Assembly: GCA_009741485.1 (NCBI GenBank)
Contig: CM019220.1
Span: 24,704,646 to 24,768,645, forward strand
DNA length: 64,000 nt
Source of the DNA: Malurus cyaneus samueli
Taxonomy: Eukaryota > Chordata > Aves > Passeriformes > Maluridae
Direction of reading: 5' to 3'
Numbering within the stretch: position 1 is the stretch's first letter; each line of letters begins with the position of its first letter. This document shows positions 36,212 to 48,100 of the stretch, piece after piece. The translations under genes and the position numbers were made by a program. The notes beneath the pieces were generated by a model. That model searched no databases. It was given only the letters and a program-made list of their open reading frames with translations, and had not been told where the DNA came from.

Positions 36212-37427
36212 ATTTGCTCATTTTGCGTTGTATGAAGTAATAATATTTAGGCATGAGCTCTTGGCAGGAATGGGCTCTGAGCAGGTGTTACATTCATTCT
36301 TTACCATGTCTAAAATTAAGTCACATCCCAAGACTTGTAGTTTACCATACAGTTAAAAAAAACCAGAAAAAAAATATAATTCCATAGATGCAGAATTTGG
36401 CCTGACCTCCATTTATAACAGGAAGACACTGGCTTTATATGGGTATACAGCAGTATGTTACATTGGACAATTATTGTTGCTCTGCTCTGTCTTGCATGGA
36501 GTACTGTACTATGATAAAATGCATTTTTACCTTTCATGTGCCTGAAGGCCATCCACCTCTTTCTGAAGAGCCTTGTTAATATCCCAAGTTGTTCATTTCA
36601 CAGGTTTTTTGATAGGTGGGAAAATAAAGAAGAAAAGTTGCCCATTGTAAGTTATTACAGGTAATATTAAGTCTGCTAACCAGAAGGAAGGGCATATAGG
36701 GAAATTCAACTTTAATTTTAAAAAAAGTGTTACTTTGTATAAATGAGTAGAACAAAAGTTGAATTAAGTTATTAACTTTTTTTTTAACCTGGTTAATTAT
36801 GTCAGTGTATAGCTGAAAAGCCAATAAATTATTTAACTAATAACTAAAAATAGTAGTTGAAAACATTTGAATACTTTGGGAAGTGACGTAAAAAAGCTGC
36901 TGAAAGCAAGCACTCATACCCCAACAGACTTGTGTCTGATTAGGAAAGTTGGTTAAGCAGCTAGATTTGTGTGCATACCACCGGTTTCACATCCTTTCCA
37001 TCTGTTTGATACAGTATTATAGATATATATATTTCTCTGTGGCCATTTGTGATACGCCCTCCTCATATACTTGAATATTCTACTTCTTTATTCACAGTAT
37101 CTGTGTCTCTTGCACCCTTTGGTGTTGCAATTTTAGGTATGTAAAAGTAGATGTTAGCAGGGTTTTTTTCCCTCTTCATAAGAATACATTTTAAAAAGAT
37201 GAAAATTGTAGCATGAAGTTGCTTTCTGTAACAACTAAAAGCTGTGACCCTGTTTTAGTGACAGATGCAAGTCTATTCTGTGATGCTAGAAAAAGGATTC
37301 CTTCCCTTCCCTCCCTTTCTTCATGAAGGAATGATTTTTGTGGGGTCCAGATGTTTGTAAAAGGGTCTCCAAAGATGGCTGAGTTTGAACTATGGATTTT
37401 TTTTAAATCCACAATAGTTTGGTTGGT

Positions 37428-37540
37428 TCTTTCTTTTCTTTCTTTCTTTCTTTCTTTTCTTTCTTTCTTGCTTTCTTTCTTTCTCTCTTTTTCTCTCTTT
37501 TTCTTTCTCTTTCTTTCTCTCTCTCTCTCTTTCCCTCTTT
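37428..37540 (+). repeat. (TTTC)n/(CT)n pyrimidine microsatellite in MAP2 3' UTR
   Basis: About 113 bases are almost pure pyrimidine. They begin as TTTC repeats and shade into TTTCTC and CT repeats. The tract lies inside the MAP2 3' UTR and should vary in length between individuals. Confidence 0.95.
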
Positions 37541-39162
37541 AACTCCCATAGTAATGGTGAATGTTTGATTTATTTTTTTCTTTTGCTAAAGTTGAAACAC
37601 AGAAAAAAATATTAAGACTTTTTTTCCACTCCTTTAGTGATGTCTCGCATATACAGTCAGGCACTCAGTGATAAACATAGCAGAGATGCCTATAAATTAC
37701 ACTATGTGAATAAATAAAAATGAGCTCCCTAGACTGGTTGCCATAGCGATTCCTCAATTAAATAGGGCATCTTAAAATCTGAGAAAAGTGGGATTATATT
37801 GACTATAAAAAGTGACTAAGAAAAAATATGCATGAAAGATCAAAGACAGAGATACACAACCAACCCATCTAGTGGAGTTACCTGACAGAACACTGGTGTT
37901 GGGGATGATCCTCAGCAGCAGATAATCATCTGCTGATGCGCTATGTACCTGAGACATTATGAAATGACCAGTTCACATTCTTGCAGATTGTTTGATCTTT
38001 TCCTTTTGAAACCTTGTAACTAAACTTTGCACTGTCAGTTGAGCTATACTTGATACACGTATTAGGTTAACGATGTGTTTTGGAAACTTTTGATCTGTTC
38101 CTTTTTGTTCCTGATTTTTATGTGTGCGTGTGTGTTGGGGTTTGGTCTGAAAAGACTCCCAGAGATTTTTATGTCTGTGGAGATTCTAATACTTAATGGT
38201 ACAGGATTACCTATCAGGTAGTAGATGACCATTCAGGTAGTAATGCAGTTACTGGACAGTAAATATTCATGGACTAGAGTAGGGTTTTGGCTAAGCCGCC
38301 ACAGCAGTACAAACACAAACCAGAGTGGTTAAATCTCTCAAACTTTTACTGAATATGAACTTCTGACAGCCCCATACATGACATTTCAACTCTGCAAAAA
38401 GCTTTTTCACACTATAAAGTACCTAACACTATTTGTAAATCAGTTGTTTCATGCAAAGGACAGTGAGTTTAGAACCATTTGAGGTGCAATTGGAGGATTC
38501 AGACTTCTGTCCTGTATTTGTTGTACTTTTGCGTAAAGTAATCTTAAGAATTCACATGGAAGTAGTGTCAAATGAGGTGCATTAAAAGCTTCTTTCCATT
38601 TTTTCACAATAACAGCAGACAGGAAAACCAACAGTATTTCTATCACGTTGCTCTGATTATGCTATCAATTAATATCAAATAGCCTTGCAGTGGTTTGTTT
38701 TTTTTTTTCCTATGCATTTTGCCAGGGTGGGAGAGAAACTAGAAACTATGATACTACTGAACTTCTCCTCTCTGAAGCTGAGCAGCACTCATGGGAACAG
38801 TGTTGACCTGAGACTCAAGTGTTTTTATTCTGCTTTTTAAATTGACATACACTAGAAAATTAAGCTTAGTTAATCCACCTATGAGTCCAAAGTTAGAGTG
38901 GTGTAACACACCGAGTCATTTATTTCATGCATTAAAATAAGCTTTCTTGTCTTGACTGAAGCAAAGACCTTTGTAATCATATTCATCCTTCCATAGAAGG
39001 AATCCTAGAATGCTGTGGAGTTAGATGAAAAGAAATTCAGAGTTTTGTGCTTTTAAATAACAATAAAACAAGTTACGTTACATGACTCTAGATGTTCACT
39101 AAAAAAAGCTCATATTAATCTTAACTTTCTCAAGAAGGGTGTGCATTTTAAAAACAACTGTT

Positions 39163-39170
39163 TGTAAATA
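39163..39170 (+). promoter_or_regulatory. Pumilio-type RNA element TGTAAATA in MAP2 3' UTR
   Basis: The octamer TGTAAATA matches the Pumilio consensus UGUANAUA exactly and lies in the MAP2 3' UTR. A single octamer occurs easily by chance in AT-rich DNA, so function is inferred only from position. Confidence 0.3.
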
Positions 39171-40133
39171 TGTAATGCCCACTAAAGAAGATAGAGCCAG
39201 CTTCCTGGAAACTGCATCTGTTGTGTTTCTTTTCCACAGGCATATTGAGCCAGCAGGTTTGTTGGGTGCCTGAGACCCAACTCTGTAACAAAGCAGAGAT
39301 AATCCAGACAAAGGAAATGGTGAAATCGTGTTTGGGTACCTAGTGGAGCACCCCAAATTTAATAATCCATCAGGTTGTAGAGATGAAAGAGCACTTCTGA
39401 CTCGTCTGCAGAGTTTTGTTTCTATGTAAACACAAGCTGAAAGAAATCAAAGTTGAGCAAACTTCTGTCCAGAAACAGTAAAAAAACCTAATCTTGATGA
39501 GGCAAATTATGAGCCCAAAAGGGCAATGTACATTCACAGTACAGCAGTAAATGGAATTACTCATTCAGCCCTCTGCTGTGGTACAGTAGTAACCTCATTG
39601 TGACTGCTCACACATCTGTTTGCCTACATGCATGACTCAAAGGGAGTCAAAAGGCAGCCTGTGATGACTGCCACATGAGCAGAAGTTTTTTCCATGCTGG
39701 ACTAAATACTGTTTGAAACCCAAGTACATGTCCCTTCAAAGGCAAATGCCTTTCACATATGCTGTGAAAATCAGCACAGGTAGATTTCTAGCCTAGGTGT
39801 CTGTGAGTTCACTCACTAGTCAGATTGCTAAAGCAACTCCCTCTGCAACTCCAGCAGTTCGCACTGCAGGAAGGTAAATTAGTTTCATGCTTGGAAAAGT
39901 GAAGCTTATAAAAGCCACTTCAACTTTAGCAAAGAGAAAAAGCCAACAAATAAACATGCTGTATGCTGGGATGTAAGGAATACAGTCTGCTGTTACAAAC
40001 CTGTGTTTTTTCTGATAATTCTAGAGCCTGTTACCATAAAAGAGGCGTTTCTTGAATGGCTGGTGGTAGATAGTTCATGTTTTTCAATCCGATTTGCAAT
40101 TGTATTTGTTGCTGTATAGTGATTGTTTTGCAA

Positions 40134-40139
40134 AATAAA
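40134..40139 (+). terminator. MAP2: Distal MAP2 polyadenylation signal AATAAA
   Basis: A canonical AATAAA is followed about 18-28 nt later by the GT-rich run TTGTGTGTGTTGG. It is the last such pair before sequence with repeat character, and the resulting UTR length is close to that of mammalian MAP2 as I remember it. Confidence 0.75.
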
Positions 40140-40385
40140 CTCGCTTGTCATCTAATTGTGTGTGTTGGCTTCCTGTGTTTGTGATGCAGCTCCTCCTGAA
40201 TCCAAGCCCTGCACAACCAGCACCTGCTGCCTCTGCCCTCAGTCTGCCCAGGAGCAGTCACAGCACATCCGGTTGACTAATCAGTTCAGCTAATCCCTTT
40301 AAAACAAAAGAATTGTTTTTTTATGGCTTGCATGCTCTTCTGCAGATCAGTATCTCCCTGCTTTGTGCAAATTTCTTTTGCAGGT

Positions 40386-40577
40386 GATTAGACATTGGAA
40401 CTGGCTGCCCGGGAGGTGATGGAGTCACCGTCCTGCAGGTGTTAAAGGAGGCCTGGACGTGGCGCTCGGTGCCATTGTCTGGGTGACAGGGTGCTGTTGG
40501 GGCATAGGTGGGAGTCGATGATCTCAGAGGTATCAGGGTTATCTCCTGAGCAGACTGACCCTGTAATTCTGTGGATG
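40386..40577 (+). mobile_element. CR1 LINE 3' fragment
   Basis: Matches the sense CR1 3' end: GGAACTGGCTGCCCGGGAGG, TGATGGAGTCACCGTCCTGC, GGACGTGGCGCTCGGTGCCA and GAGTCGATGATCTCAGAGGT, ending TAATTCTGTGGATG-like. About 190 bases. Confidence 0.92.
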
Positions 40578-40582
40578 CCAGG

Positions 40583-40780
40583 TCCCTCCCTGGGAGAGCC
40601 GTGCAGCAGCGCCCTGCAGGGAGCGGTGGCACAGTGAGCCCTCAGCGTGGCGGACACGGCCATGATCGGCCCTCAGAGGCCCTCACAGGCCGGGGAAATG
40701 GCGGCCCCAGACTGCAGCCAGGTGGGCACAGTGAGAGCGCCTGCACCGGGCTGGGGTGGTGACGGTGACGGGAGTTAGGG
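40583..40780. promoter_or_regulatory. GC-rich CpG-containing patch with YY1-like motif
   Basis: A locally GC- and CpG-rich stretch downstream of a CR1 fragment. AAATGGCGGCC at 40696-40706 matches the YY1 consensus core. It may be an enhancer, an alternative promoter or simply part of a GC-rich old repeat; no transcript evidence is available. Confidence 0.3.
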
Positions 40781-40937
40781 TTGGGGACAAGCTTTTGGGA
40801 CCATCTGGAAAACAAATGGGGAAACAGTGCAGACTTTGAGGGATACTTGGAGTGTGTCATTATGGATCCGCTGTGGGTGCTCAGTCCCTGCATGAACTCG
40901 GGCCAGGGGGAGCGCAGCTCTGTGGTGTTGGTGGAAT

Positions 40938-41085
40938 AGAGAAACCATAGGTGGGTTTGGAAATGACCTTAAAGCTTATCTCATTCTATGGGCAGGGACA
41001 CCTTCCACTAGACCAAGTTGCACCAAGCCCCGTCCAACCTGGCCTTGAACTATTTCTGGGATGGGGCAGCCACAACTGCTCTGGG
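40938..41085 (-). mobile_element. CR1 LINE 3' fragment
   Basis: The + strand shows GGCAGGGACACCTTCCACTA, GACCAAGTTGCACCAAGCCC and CGTCCAACCTGGCCTTGAAC, the reverse complement of the CR1 3' region. About 150 bases. Confidence 0.92.
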
Positions 41086-44000
41086 GAGCATTCTACTGAG
41101 AGTATTGCTGTATACAACATTTTGTTCAATGTACCACTGCTGCTCTGGGCAACAAATACTGCAGAGAATGTCTATGTGCTGCTGCAGACCACCTGTGTGT
41201 GCTGGGTGCATGCTCAGCACAGGGTGTGGGGCAGGAGGGAGATGCAACTGAGTAGAGTGCCCTAAGTATCCCGACCTTTGAGCAAATTGGACTTCACACA
41301 CAATGCTGCAATATTCCTGAGTAAATGCTGCCAAACGACCTGGAGGAATAATGCCATGAATTATCCAATAGAAGCACCCTCCTAAGCATGCTTAGGTACA
41401 AGGCAGAACTAATGCATATATCCACTGAAAGGGAAAGGAATAAGTAGTTAAGAACAAAAGGGTAAATAATGATTCAAGCATTCACAGCTAGAACAATGGT
41501 TGAGGACAGCTGGTTTCTCCCTGAGAAACCAAGATTATAGGTAGGGTAGGGTTTGAAGGGAGGAGGTTTGTTGCCTTTGTACCCCAAAGGAAGTTTTTCT
41601 GCTGCTACCAGAGCAGTTAAATCCCAGAGCATGAAGAGTCCTGAGCCAAGGGATGACAGTGAAAGATGGTTTTTTTCTTTTCCCCCAGTCTTGCCTAGAT
41701 AACCCTCCCATGTCCTCTCCAGGATTTTGTGCCCTCCCATCCCGTCTTATCTAGCTGTCCCTGTTACATATTTAATTGCAGTTGTCTATGTGAATATGAT
41801 TTATTGTTTGTACATTACACAAAGGCAGCAAATTATTTTCTGTGGTGTGTGTGGAGAGTCTGTGTTTCTGCTTTGTTTGGGAATAGAATTCTTAGATGCA
41901 TGAGTGCTGTGCCACTCTACTGGTTCCAGATCAGTGCTGCCCAGGGATTAAATACCTGTCATTGTGGAATCTGATCCAGCTGAACTGCAGTTCACTCCTG
42001 CCCAAATTCATGCAGCAAGAGCAGCAAAACAAAATTTTAGGGATCCTTGCAGTTTTAGGGATTATTTATCCCTGTTCTGTTTTTTGAGCACAGTTGTATT
42101 TGAGCAGGGCTGGCTAGCAGTTGGAGAGCAATATTCTGCACTCAAATGGCAAGCTTGACTAGAACGGCAATTTGCAGTTACATTTTCAGTTACTACAAAG
42201 TAATCATAAACAAAATTCCAAGTAGTGATTCAGTTTCCTTTCTGTGTTGGGCTCAATGATCTCCACTTGCTAATGGCTTGCGACAGAGCAAGGCACTGGC
42301 TATGCACAAAGAAAGAGTAAGGAAAATGATCCTGAACTTCAAAGCTATTTATCTCCCCTAAAGAGTCCTTCAAGGATACAACAGAAAGCCAGGTAGAGGC
42401 ACTGGGATGTTATCTTGCTGCTTTCTGAGTGATAGCACTGACAGATGCGGAGCTACTGTGCAGCTGCCTCATATGTGTCCACTCCTGCTCCTCCTCAGAC
42501 TGTAGGGAGGCCCTTAGCACTACCCTTTGTAGGCTCAGTGATGTGCTGCAGAGCTTCTCTGCTCACTGGGACAGCCTCTATTCAGGCAGCAATGATGTTT
42601 ACCTGCATAGATTCAATGAGTGCCATTGTTTTCCAATAAAATTTGGTTTTGTTTGGGGTATTTTTGGTAGGGTTCCATGTTCTTGCTTTCATCCCTTTCT
42701 GTTTACAAGGACCTGTCCTGGACTGACCACACCAAAGGCCTCTGACAGGTGTCCCTGTCAACAAGTAGAATTCCTAGAAGATTTTGGGTGTAGTCTGTGG
42801 AGAAAGCTGCAGTGCCCTCTTTTGCCCTTGGGTTTCCTGTTGCATAGCAAACATGGAAAGAATACGTTTAGGCTTAGAGAAACCAACTGGAAACTCTTGT
42901 GCCTGCTTCTTGACTGCAGGAATGCATTTCCAATCAAACAAAACCCAAACCAAACACACCTGAACTGTCTTACCAGTTACTAAGAGAATGTAATTGCCTT
43001 AAACCTAAGGTAGTTAAATATTACCACTGACTAAAATGGCACTAATTTTGAGAGTGATACTATATAACATTTAGAACAACATTCAGATAAACCACCACTG
43101 GCCTGCAACCCCCTCTCTGTCTGAGGGACAACAATCTGTCTACCGGTGGATTAGTAGCTGTGAGTGTTAGTTACTCCTATTGTCAATATCCTGCACTTTC
43201 TGAGGCCTCAACAGCTCAGTTCACTTATTCTCCTTAACTGCAAATAGCATTAAAACTTTCTTTGTCTTCATACTTTCCTTGGAAGAAGAGGGATTCACCT
43301 GCTTGACAATTACTAAAACTCAAAAAAAAAAAAAAATTGGACTTCAGATTTGTTGCTGCATAACTGAGGTTACATATTTTGCATTTAGAAGTAATATGTT
43401 TTAACTGTCTTCTTTCTGTAGTTAGTTCTTACAAGATTTTAGAAACCAAGATAATTTTGTTCCTGTCCAATTGAACTTAATGGATATGGTAATTAAAAGC
43501 TTTCCTGCCTGAACAAGGTAGTCCTATTAATCAAAAGGCCATATTTCTGTGCACTGATAGTACAAGTTACTACTAGGAAAGAATCCAACCAGACAATACA
43601 AACAAAACTAACTGCTTCAGCATTTCAGTGCTCAAGGAGATTAGTGATTTTAATTATAAAAAAATTTTTGAATGTAAATGTATTTTTTTTAATTAACAGA
43701 TTACCTTCTGGTTAGTTGCCTTAATATTCCTTTTGTTCAAGAGGGGGATCTTTGCAAGGCAGATCACATAAGATCCTGTTCTCCATGACTAGAGATCAAG
43801 ATTAGACTAAGTCACTGCAAGGAAGTGATTGTTTTTGGCGCCAGAAAAAGATGTTATCCCACGTGGGAGTAAATTTAAATTGTCTGAGTAGTGGCACTAG
43901 ATTTTCAGGAAACCTTTTTTTTTGAAGTACACCTAAGGAAGTAAATAGGTGGTGTTCATCTACCAGGAAGTAATGATCTTGGTGAATCTTTAGGTGCCTA

Positions 44001-44469
44001 GCATTAAGTAGGAAGATTGAAACACAGGAAGAAGCATGGCCTTGGTTGTTGGAGCATCTTTCTAAACTTCTAATATTTTCATATAAGCAACACAATATCA
44101 CTTTTTTCCTGTAAAAACTGTTTGGGATGAACTTGAAGTGGCCTCTCATTTTATTCTATTAATTATTTGTTGTAGTACATTATCCTCTGATATCCTTAGG
44201 TAGGAAAAGAGAGCTAATTAACAGCGTCTGAGGAACATTTCCCGCAAACCTGACTCAAACATACACTTGTTATTACAAGTGTACATATTACATTACATAT
44301 TACTTGTTACATTAGTCAAATCAGTCTGTCGTCTTATTGGAAACAGCACTAAATCTGCTTTGGTACTTCCCATCCTCTCTGCCTCCGTCTTGGCTCTTCT
44401 GTGTAAGAAAAACCCGTGGAATAACTACCCCAAACTTCCTCTGCTTCCACCACCAATCTTCACTTTCAG

Positions 44470-45072
44470 AGAGGGTTTATGAGTTGCTTCCCTTCTCTCC
44501 TCATCCGGGAAGGAGGGAGGGAGGGAAGGAGAAGACGGCGGGCCGGGGGGGAATGGGAAGGAGGGTGTAGGGTGGAAGGAGGATGTTGCTCTCCCGACCC
44601 GGCAGGCTGTGGGATGCTCTGCGAATCCCTCTCGCTGCGGAGCGGTGGGGATTGCCAACTTTGCGGGGGTGGCGGCGGGCAGAGCCGGCAGCAGCCCTGT
44701 TGCTGCGGGGCTCGCTGTTGCCGGCGGTGCCCGAAGTTTGTCGGGGCGGTGCCTCCGCCGCCCCCGCAGCGCCCGCCCCCCTTCCCCCGCTCGTCACCGC
44801 CCGCTCGCTTTGGGCGCTGGGCACGGGGAGCTGTCCACAGAGGGAGGTGCTGAAGGCACGGAGGAAGCTGAAGGACGCGGACATCTTCGCTCCCCCTAAT
44901 TTCCTCCCTGCCTTCTGCAGCCATTTTGCACCAGCGGAGTTGAGGGAGAGGTTGGGCTGCAGGGAATGGAGGGGAGAGGGTAAAGAGTTGCGGAGAGCGA
45001 GAGGCAGCCATGGGAGATCCAGACTGGTGTGTCTGCTGAGACCGGCTCACTGCAGCAGCTGTCATCAGCACC
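44470..45072 (+). promoter_or_regulatory. UNC80: CpG-rich UNC80 promoter and 5' leader
   Basis: GC content and CpG density rise sharply from about 44510 to 44900, with GC-box-like runs such as CCGCCGCCCCCGCAGCG near 44755, and then fall before the UNC80 start codon. There is no clear TATA box, as is usual for CpG-island promoters. The transcription start cannot be fixed by eye. Two short upstream ORFs lie near the start codon: 44966-44983 and 45010-45039. Confidence 0.75.
45010..45039 (+). other. Upstream ORF of 9 codons before the UNC80 start
   Basis: ATG at 45010 has G at -3 and G at +4, a strong initiation context, and ends at a TGA after nine codons (MGDPDWCVC). Only 33 nt separate its stop from the UNC80 ATG. 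It matters only if transcription starts upstream of 45010. Confidence 0.45.
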
Positions 45073-45164
45073 ATGGTGAAAAGAAAAAGCTCAGAGGGCC
45101 AGGAGCAGGAGAGTGGCCGTGGCATCCCTCTGCCCATCCAGACCTTCCTATGGAGGCAAACCAG
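45073..45164 (+). CDS. UNC80: UNC80 coding exon 1
   Basis: 92 nt: 30 codons plus two bases, donor CCAG|GTAAGA. Encodes MVKRKSSEGQEQESGRGIPL and then PIQTFLWRQT. The ES in place of mammalian DG is the only difference I notice. Confidence 0.96.
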
Positions 45165-48100
45165 GTAAGAGCAGCAAGCCCTGGGCACTTGGGGTACAGC
45201 TGCAACAGGGCACTGGATGTGCGATGGGGGGTGCGGGCTAGCTGCTGCTCAGTGGCACGGAGGATGCAGTTATTACTGCAGCTGCAACATGAAAGCATGA
45301 AACAAACTGTTCTCTGCACTCAGTAGAGAGCAATTTATGTGTTTTGGATCTGGGAGGAGGTGTCGAGGCAGCTTAACCTGGTGGCAGTTCCAGGCAGCTT
45401 CTTGATTTGACCTTAAAGCTTCCATGTTTATGTATCTCTCTGCACCTTTCCCTTCCTCCTGTCCCGTGCTCCCCATCCCGTCTATCCTGCCCCCTCACCC
45501 CCCATCTTTGAAGAGGACTCATGGAGCTCTTATACCAGAAGCAACATCTGTCAGTGCTGCACAAGACCTGCAGCTTTGCTTCTGTGTGTATTTGCCGTCC
45601 TGGAAAGTGTAATCTATGCTTTGAGAGGTCAACATACAAACAGATATGTCGAAGTCTCATCTTATTTCACAGGGCTGGAGAGTGACAGATCGGAGATGTT
45701 TGAGAGACTAGCTGAATGTATGGCTGGGGCTTTATGTTCCTTGTGGATCCTGTCAGTCTCCTGTCCTAGCAGAATTCAAAACTGAAAACATTGTAGGAGC
45801 GGTGGGGGAGGTTGGAAGATTTGAAGGTTATGGCTCTCATTTAAGGCCTCAGTCACAAAATCCCCTTATGCACAGTCACTGTCCTTCAAAATAAAATAGA
45901 GGAAAACCCCTGCAATAAGGTGACCTGATTATTTTTTTTAATATTTACTCTGATCTCATTCCAGAGGAGAGTGACAGCAGAGGGTGGTTTTTTCTACATA
46001 TAGCATACAGGCCTACACTTTACCATAAGCCTTCCACGTCAGCAGTTGTGCAGAAAAAATATTTAATACAGAGCTGGAAAATGGATTTCTGGTTTAAAAT
46101 AAAGGCAGGGCTAAGTTCAGTAATATTTAAAAAATTTTAAATAGAATATGTTGAAAATCTTCCACTGAAGTAAAATGGCCGAAAATTGTCTGATGGAAGA
46201 TTTTATTCCTAGGAACTTGAGGGCTGAATTAACTACCTCTTGACATATTGGTGTGGACACTTTTTGTTCTGGAAAAGATAACAGCATTTATCAGGTGTCA
46301 TCAACAGGTATCTGAACACAGTTTTGGCTTTATGTCTTCTTTTACATTAAGTTTCTCTGCCTTTTGACAACCTTCTGACATGAGAAAAATACTAAAAATA
46401 ACTAAGATAAATACACATTGATGTCTCTGATGCTTCTTCTCCTTTTTTTCAGTGCATTTTTAAGACCTAAACTGGGGAAACAATATGAAGCTTCCTGTGT
46501 GGTATGTACATGTGTCCCTTTTTCAACTCTTGTTAATAACTAACTTTTCATGCAAATCAATCTAACTATAGTGGCTAATCAGCAAGCTTCTCAGCTTACA
46601 CTAGAAGTGGATTTAGTATGTTCAGTTTCATTTTGCACATTTATCACATGAAGTATTTGAAATTTTTCCCATCTGGAGGATTTGCATATCATGTCCGTCT
46701 TCAGGCACAACAAAAAGAATTTATTGGGATATTTGTAATAAGTAATTAATTAATAACTCTGTAGTAATTAAATAAATAATGGCATGGACAAACTGAGCTG
46801 TGACAATCTGGGTCTAACCTTACAGTTCATCCTGTGTGGATGTGCTTTTGCATGAGATTAATGTAATTTCAGTTTGTGATTGCTGGAGGTTTTTCAAGCT
46901 TAAAATATTGAAAATCTATACAATACTAACAGGCTTTGAACAATACTTTTCACAATTGTACTTCTACTGGAAATTAGATGGAGCATAATCTTATCAGCAT
47001 CATTAAGGAGAGGCTGTTATGCACATACAAATAACTCTTGTTTCTAAATGTATTTCTAATCAAGCCTCAAGTTCCAGCCAAAAAGAAGGAAGAAGGGAAG
47101 GCATGAAGCAAGTTCAAAACAGATGGGTATCTAGAGAATTTCATAATTCCTTGAATGGTTACTGGTCTTTGGATTACTTAAAGTGCTTTAGTCAGTTGCA
47201 GCCAAACTTGACAGAGTGGAAAAATTTAGTCTGGACATGTATCTTAATAGTTTAAAGTTCTTAGGTCGCTCAGCAGCAATTTTCTGACTTCCTTCTCACA
47301 AGACATTAAGCTGGAGAAGCTTTATCTGTTGCTGACTCATTTTCTTCTAAGAAATCCATAAATTTTGCAGGATTTTTGCTAGATACCAAGTAGCGACAGA
47401 GGAGTGCTGGCTTAGTGTGTTGGTGAGTAAAATGTATTTCAATTCTAGCACATGCAGCCAAAAACATCATCACTGTTTAATGCCACTGAGAGTTCCTGGG
47501 TGCTGAGAGGCTGGAAAATGGAGCTTGTTGCTTTCTGTCCTTTACCAGGAACCAGTGTGCAGGAGCCATGCCTTGGAGCATCTCTAATCTGAGGCTGTGG
47601 CTTCATCTGTGGGCTCATACCCCATACTGCTGGGTAGAGGGACAGAGCTTCCCTCTCTGTGTACTGATCTGTGACTTCCTTTGCTTCCTGCTGTGCTGTT
47701 GGCATCAGGTACCCTCATCAGGCTGATTCTAAAGCACTTTTCTTCTGTGAGCACATACCAGAATATACAAAGTGTAAAAAACAACCACCAAAAAAACCCA
47801 AACTGTGAGACAACCTGAATCACATACTTCAGCCGAGAGAAAGGGAGCTCTGAAAAAATGCATTTCATGAAGATCCAATTAATTTCCACCTCTTGGATGA
47901 AGAACTTGATTCTTCTATAGTTCTTAACATAACCATTATCTTATGGTGGAAAATTTTCAAAGGTAGAAATAAGTTTTGAGCAGTTGGTGGGATACAGCCT
48001 GAATTGATGCATTTGTTGCCTTCTGCTTCATCCATTTCTTCTACCTGCTGGTGCGCAGGAACGTCTGCCCACATCAACACATTCTGTACTATTCAGTGGG

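Larger units (their letters stand above)
36212..40160 (+). other. MAP2: MAP2 3' untranslated region
   Basis: The 3' UTR is about 3.95 kb, AT-rich and without coding signal. The best cleavage signal is AATAAA at 40134-40139, followed by a GT-rich element at about 40157-40167. Earlier AATAAA or related signals near 36620, 36820, 37710 and 39065 could give shorter UTRs. The region holds a (TTTC)n tract at 37428-37540, several ATTTA elements and a TGTAAATA Pumilio-type site at 39163-39170. Rat MAP2 mRNA is targeted to dendrites through its 3' UTR; I cannot locate that element here by eye. Confidence 0.85.
40161..44470. other. MAP2-UNC80 intergenic region
   Basis: About 4.3 kb between the MAP2 polyadenylation site and the UNC80 CpG-rich leader. 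It holds two CR1 fragments (40386-40577 and 40938-41085) and a GC-rich patch at 40583-40780. The rest, including 41090-44470, is AT-rich with an A run at 43322-43335 and shows no gene. The longest open frame here (42429-42983) has no recognisable domain. Confidence 0.8.

Noticed and set aside
38211..38245. let-7-like TCAGGTAGTA motif repeated twice in the MAP2 3' UTR
   Set aside because: It resembles the microRNA itself and not its target, has no visible precursor hairpin partner, and lacks the full seed (C for G at position 2).
42429..42983. 184-codon intergenic open frame
   Set aside because: Cys-rich without recognisable motif, no splice or promoter context, in AT-rich spacer.
45066..45082. 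RE1/REST-like half site (TCAGCACCATGG) at the UNC80 start codon
   Set aside because: Only the left half matches; the right half GGACAGCGCC is missing, so a REST site is not supported.
44466..45188. 240-codon antisense open frame over the UNC80 first exon
   Set aside because: It is low-complexity Pro/Ser/Arg sequence, the expected shadow of a GC-rich leader. No family was recognised.
44583..45326. 247-codon open frame over the UNC80 promoter
   Set aside because: Long frames are expected in GC-rich CpG-island sequence. It is out of frame with UNC80, has no recognisable domain and runs through the exon 1 donor.
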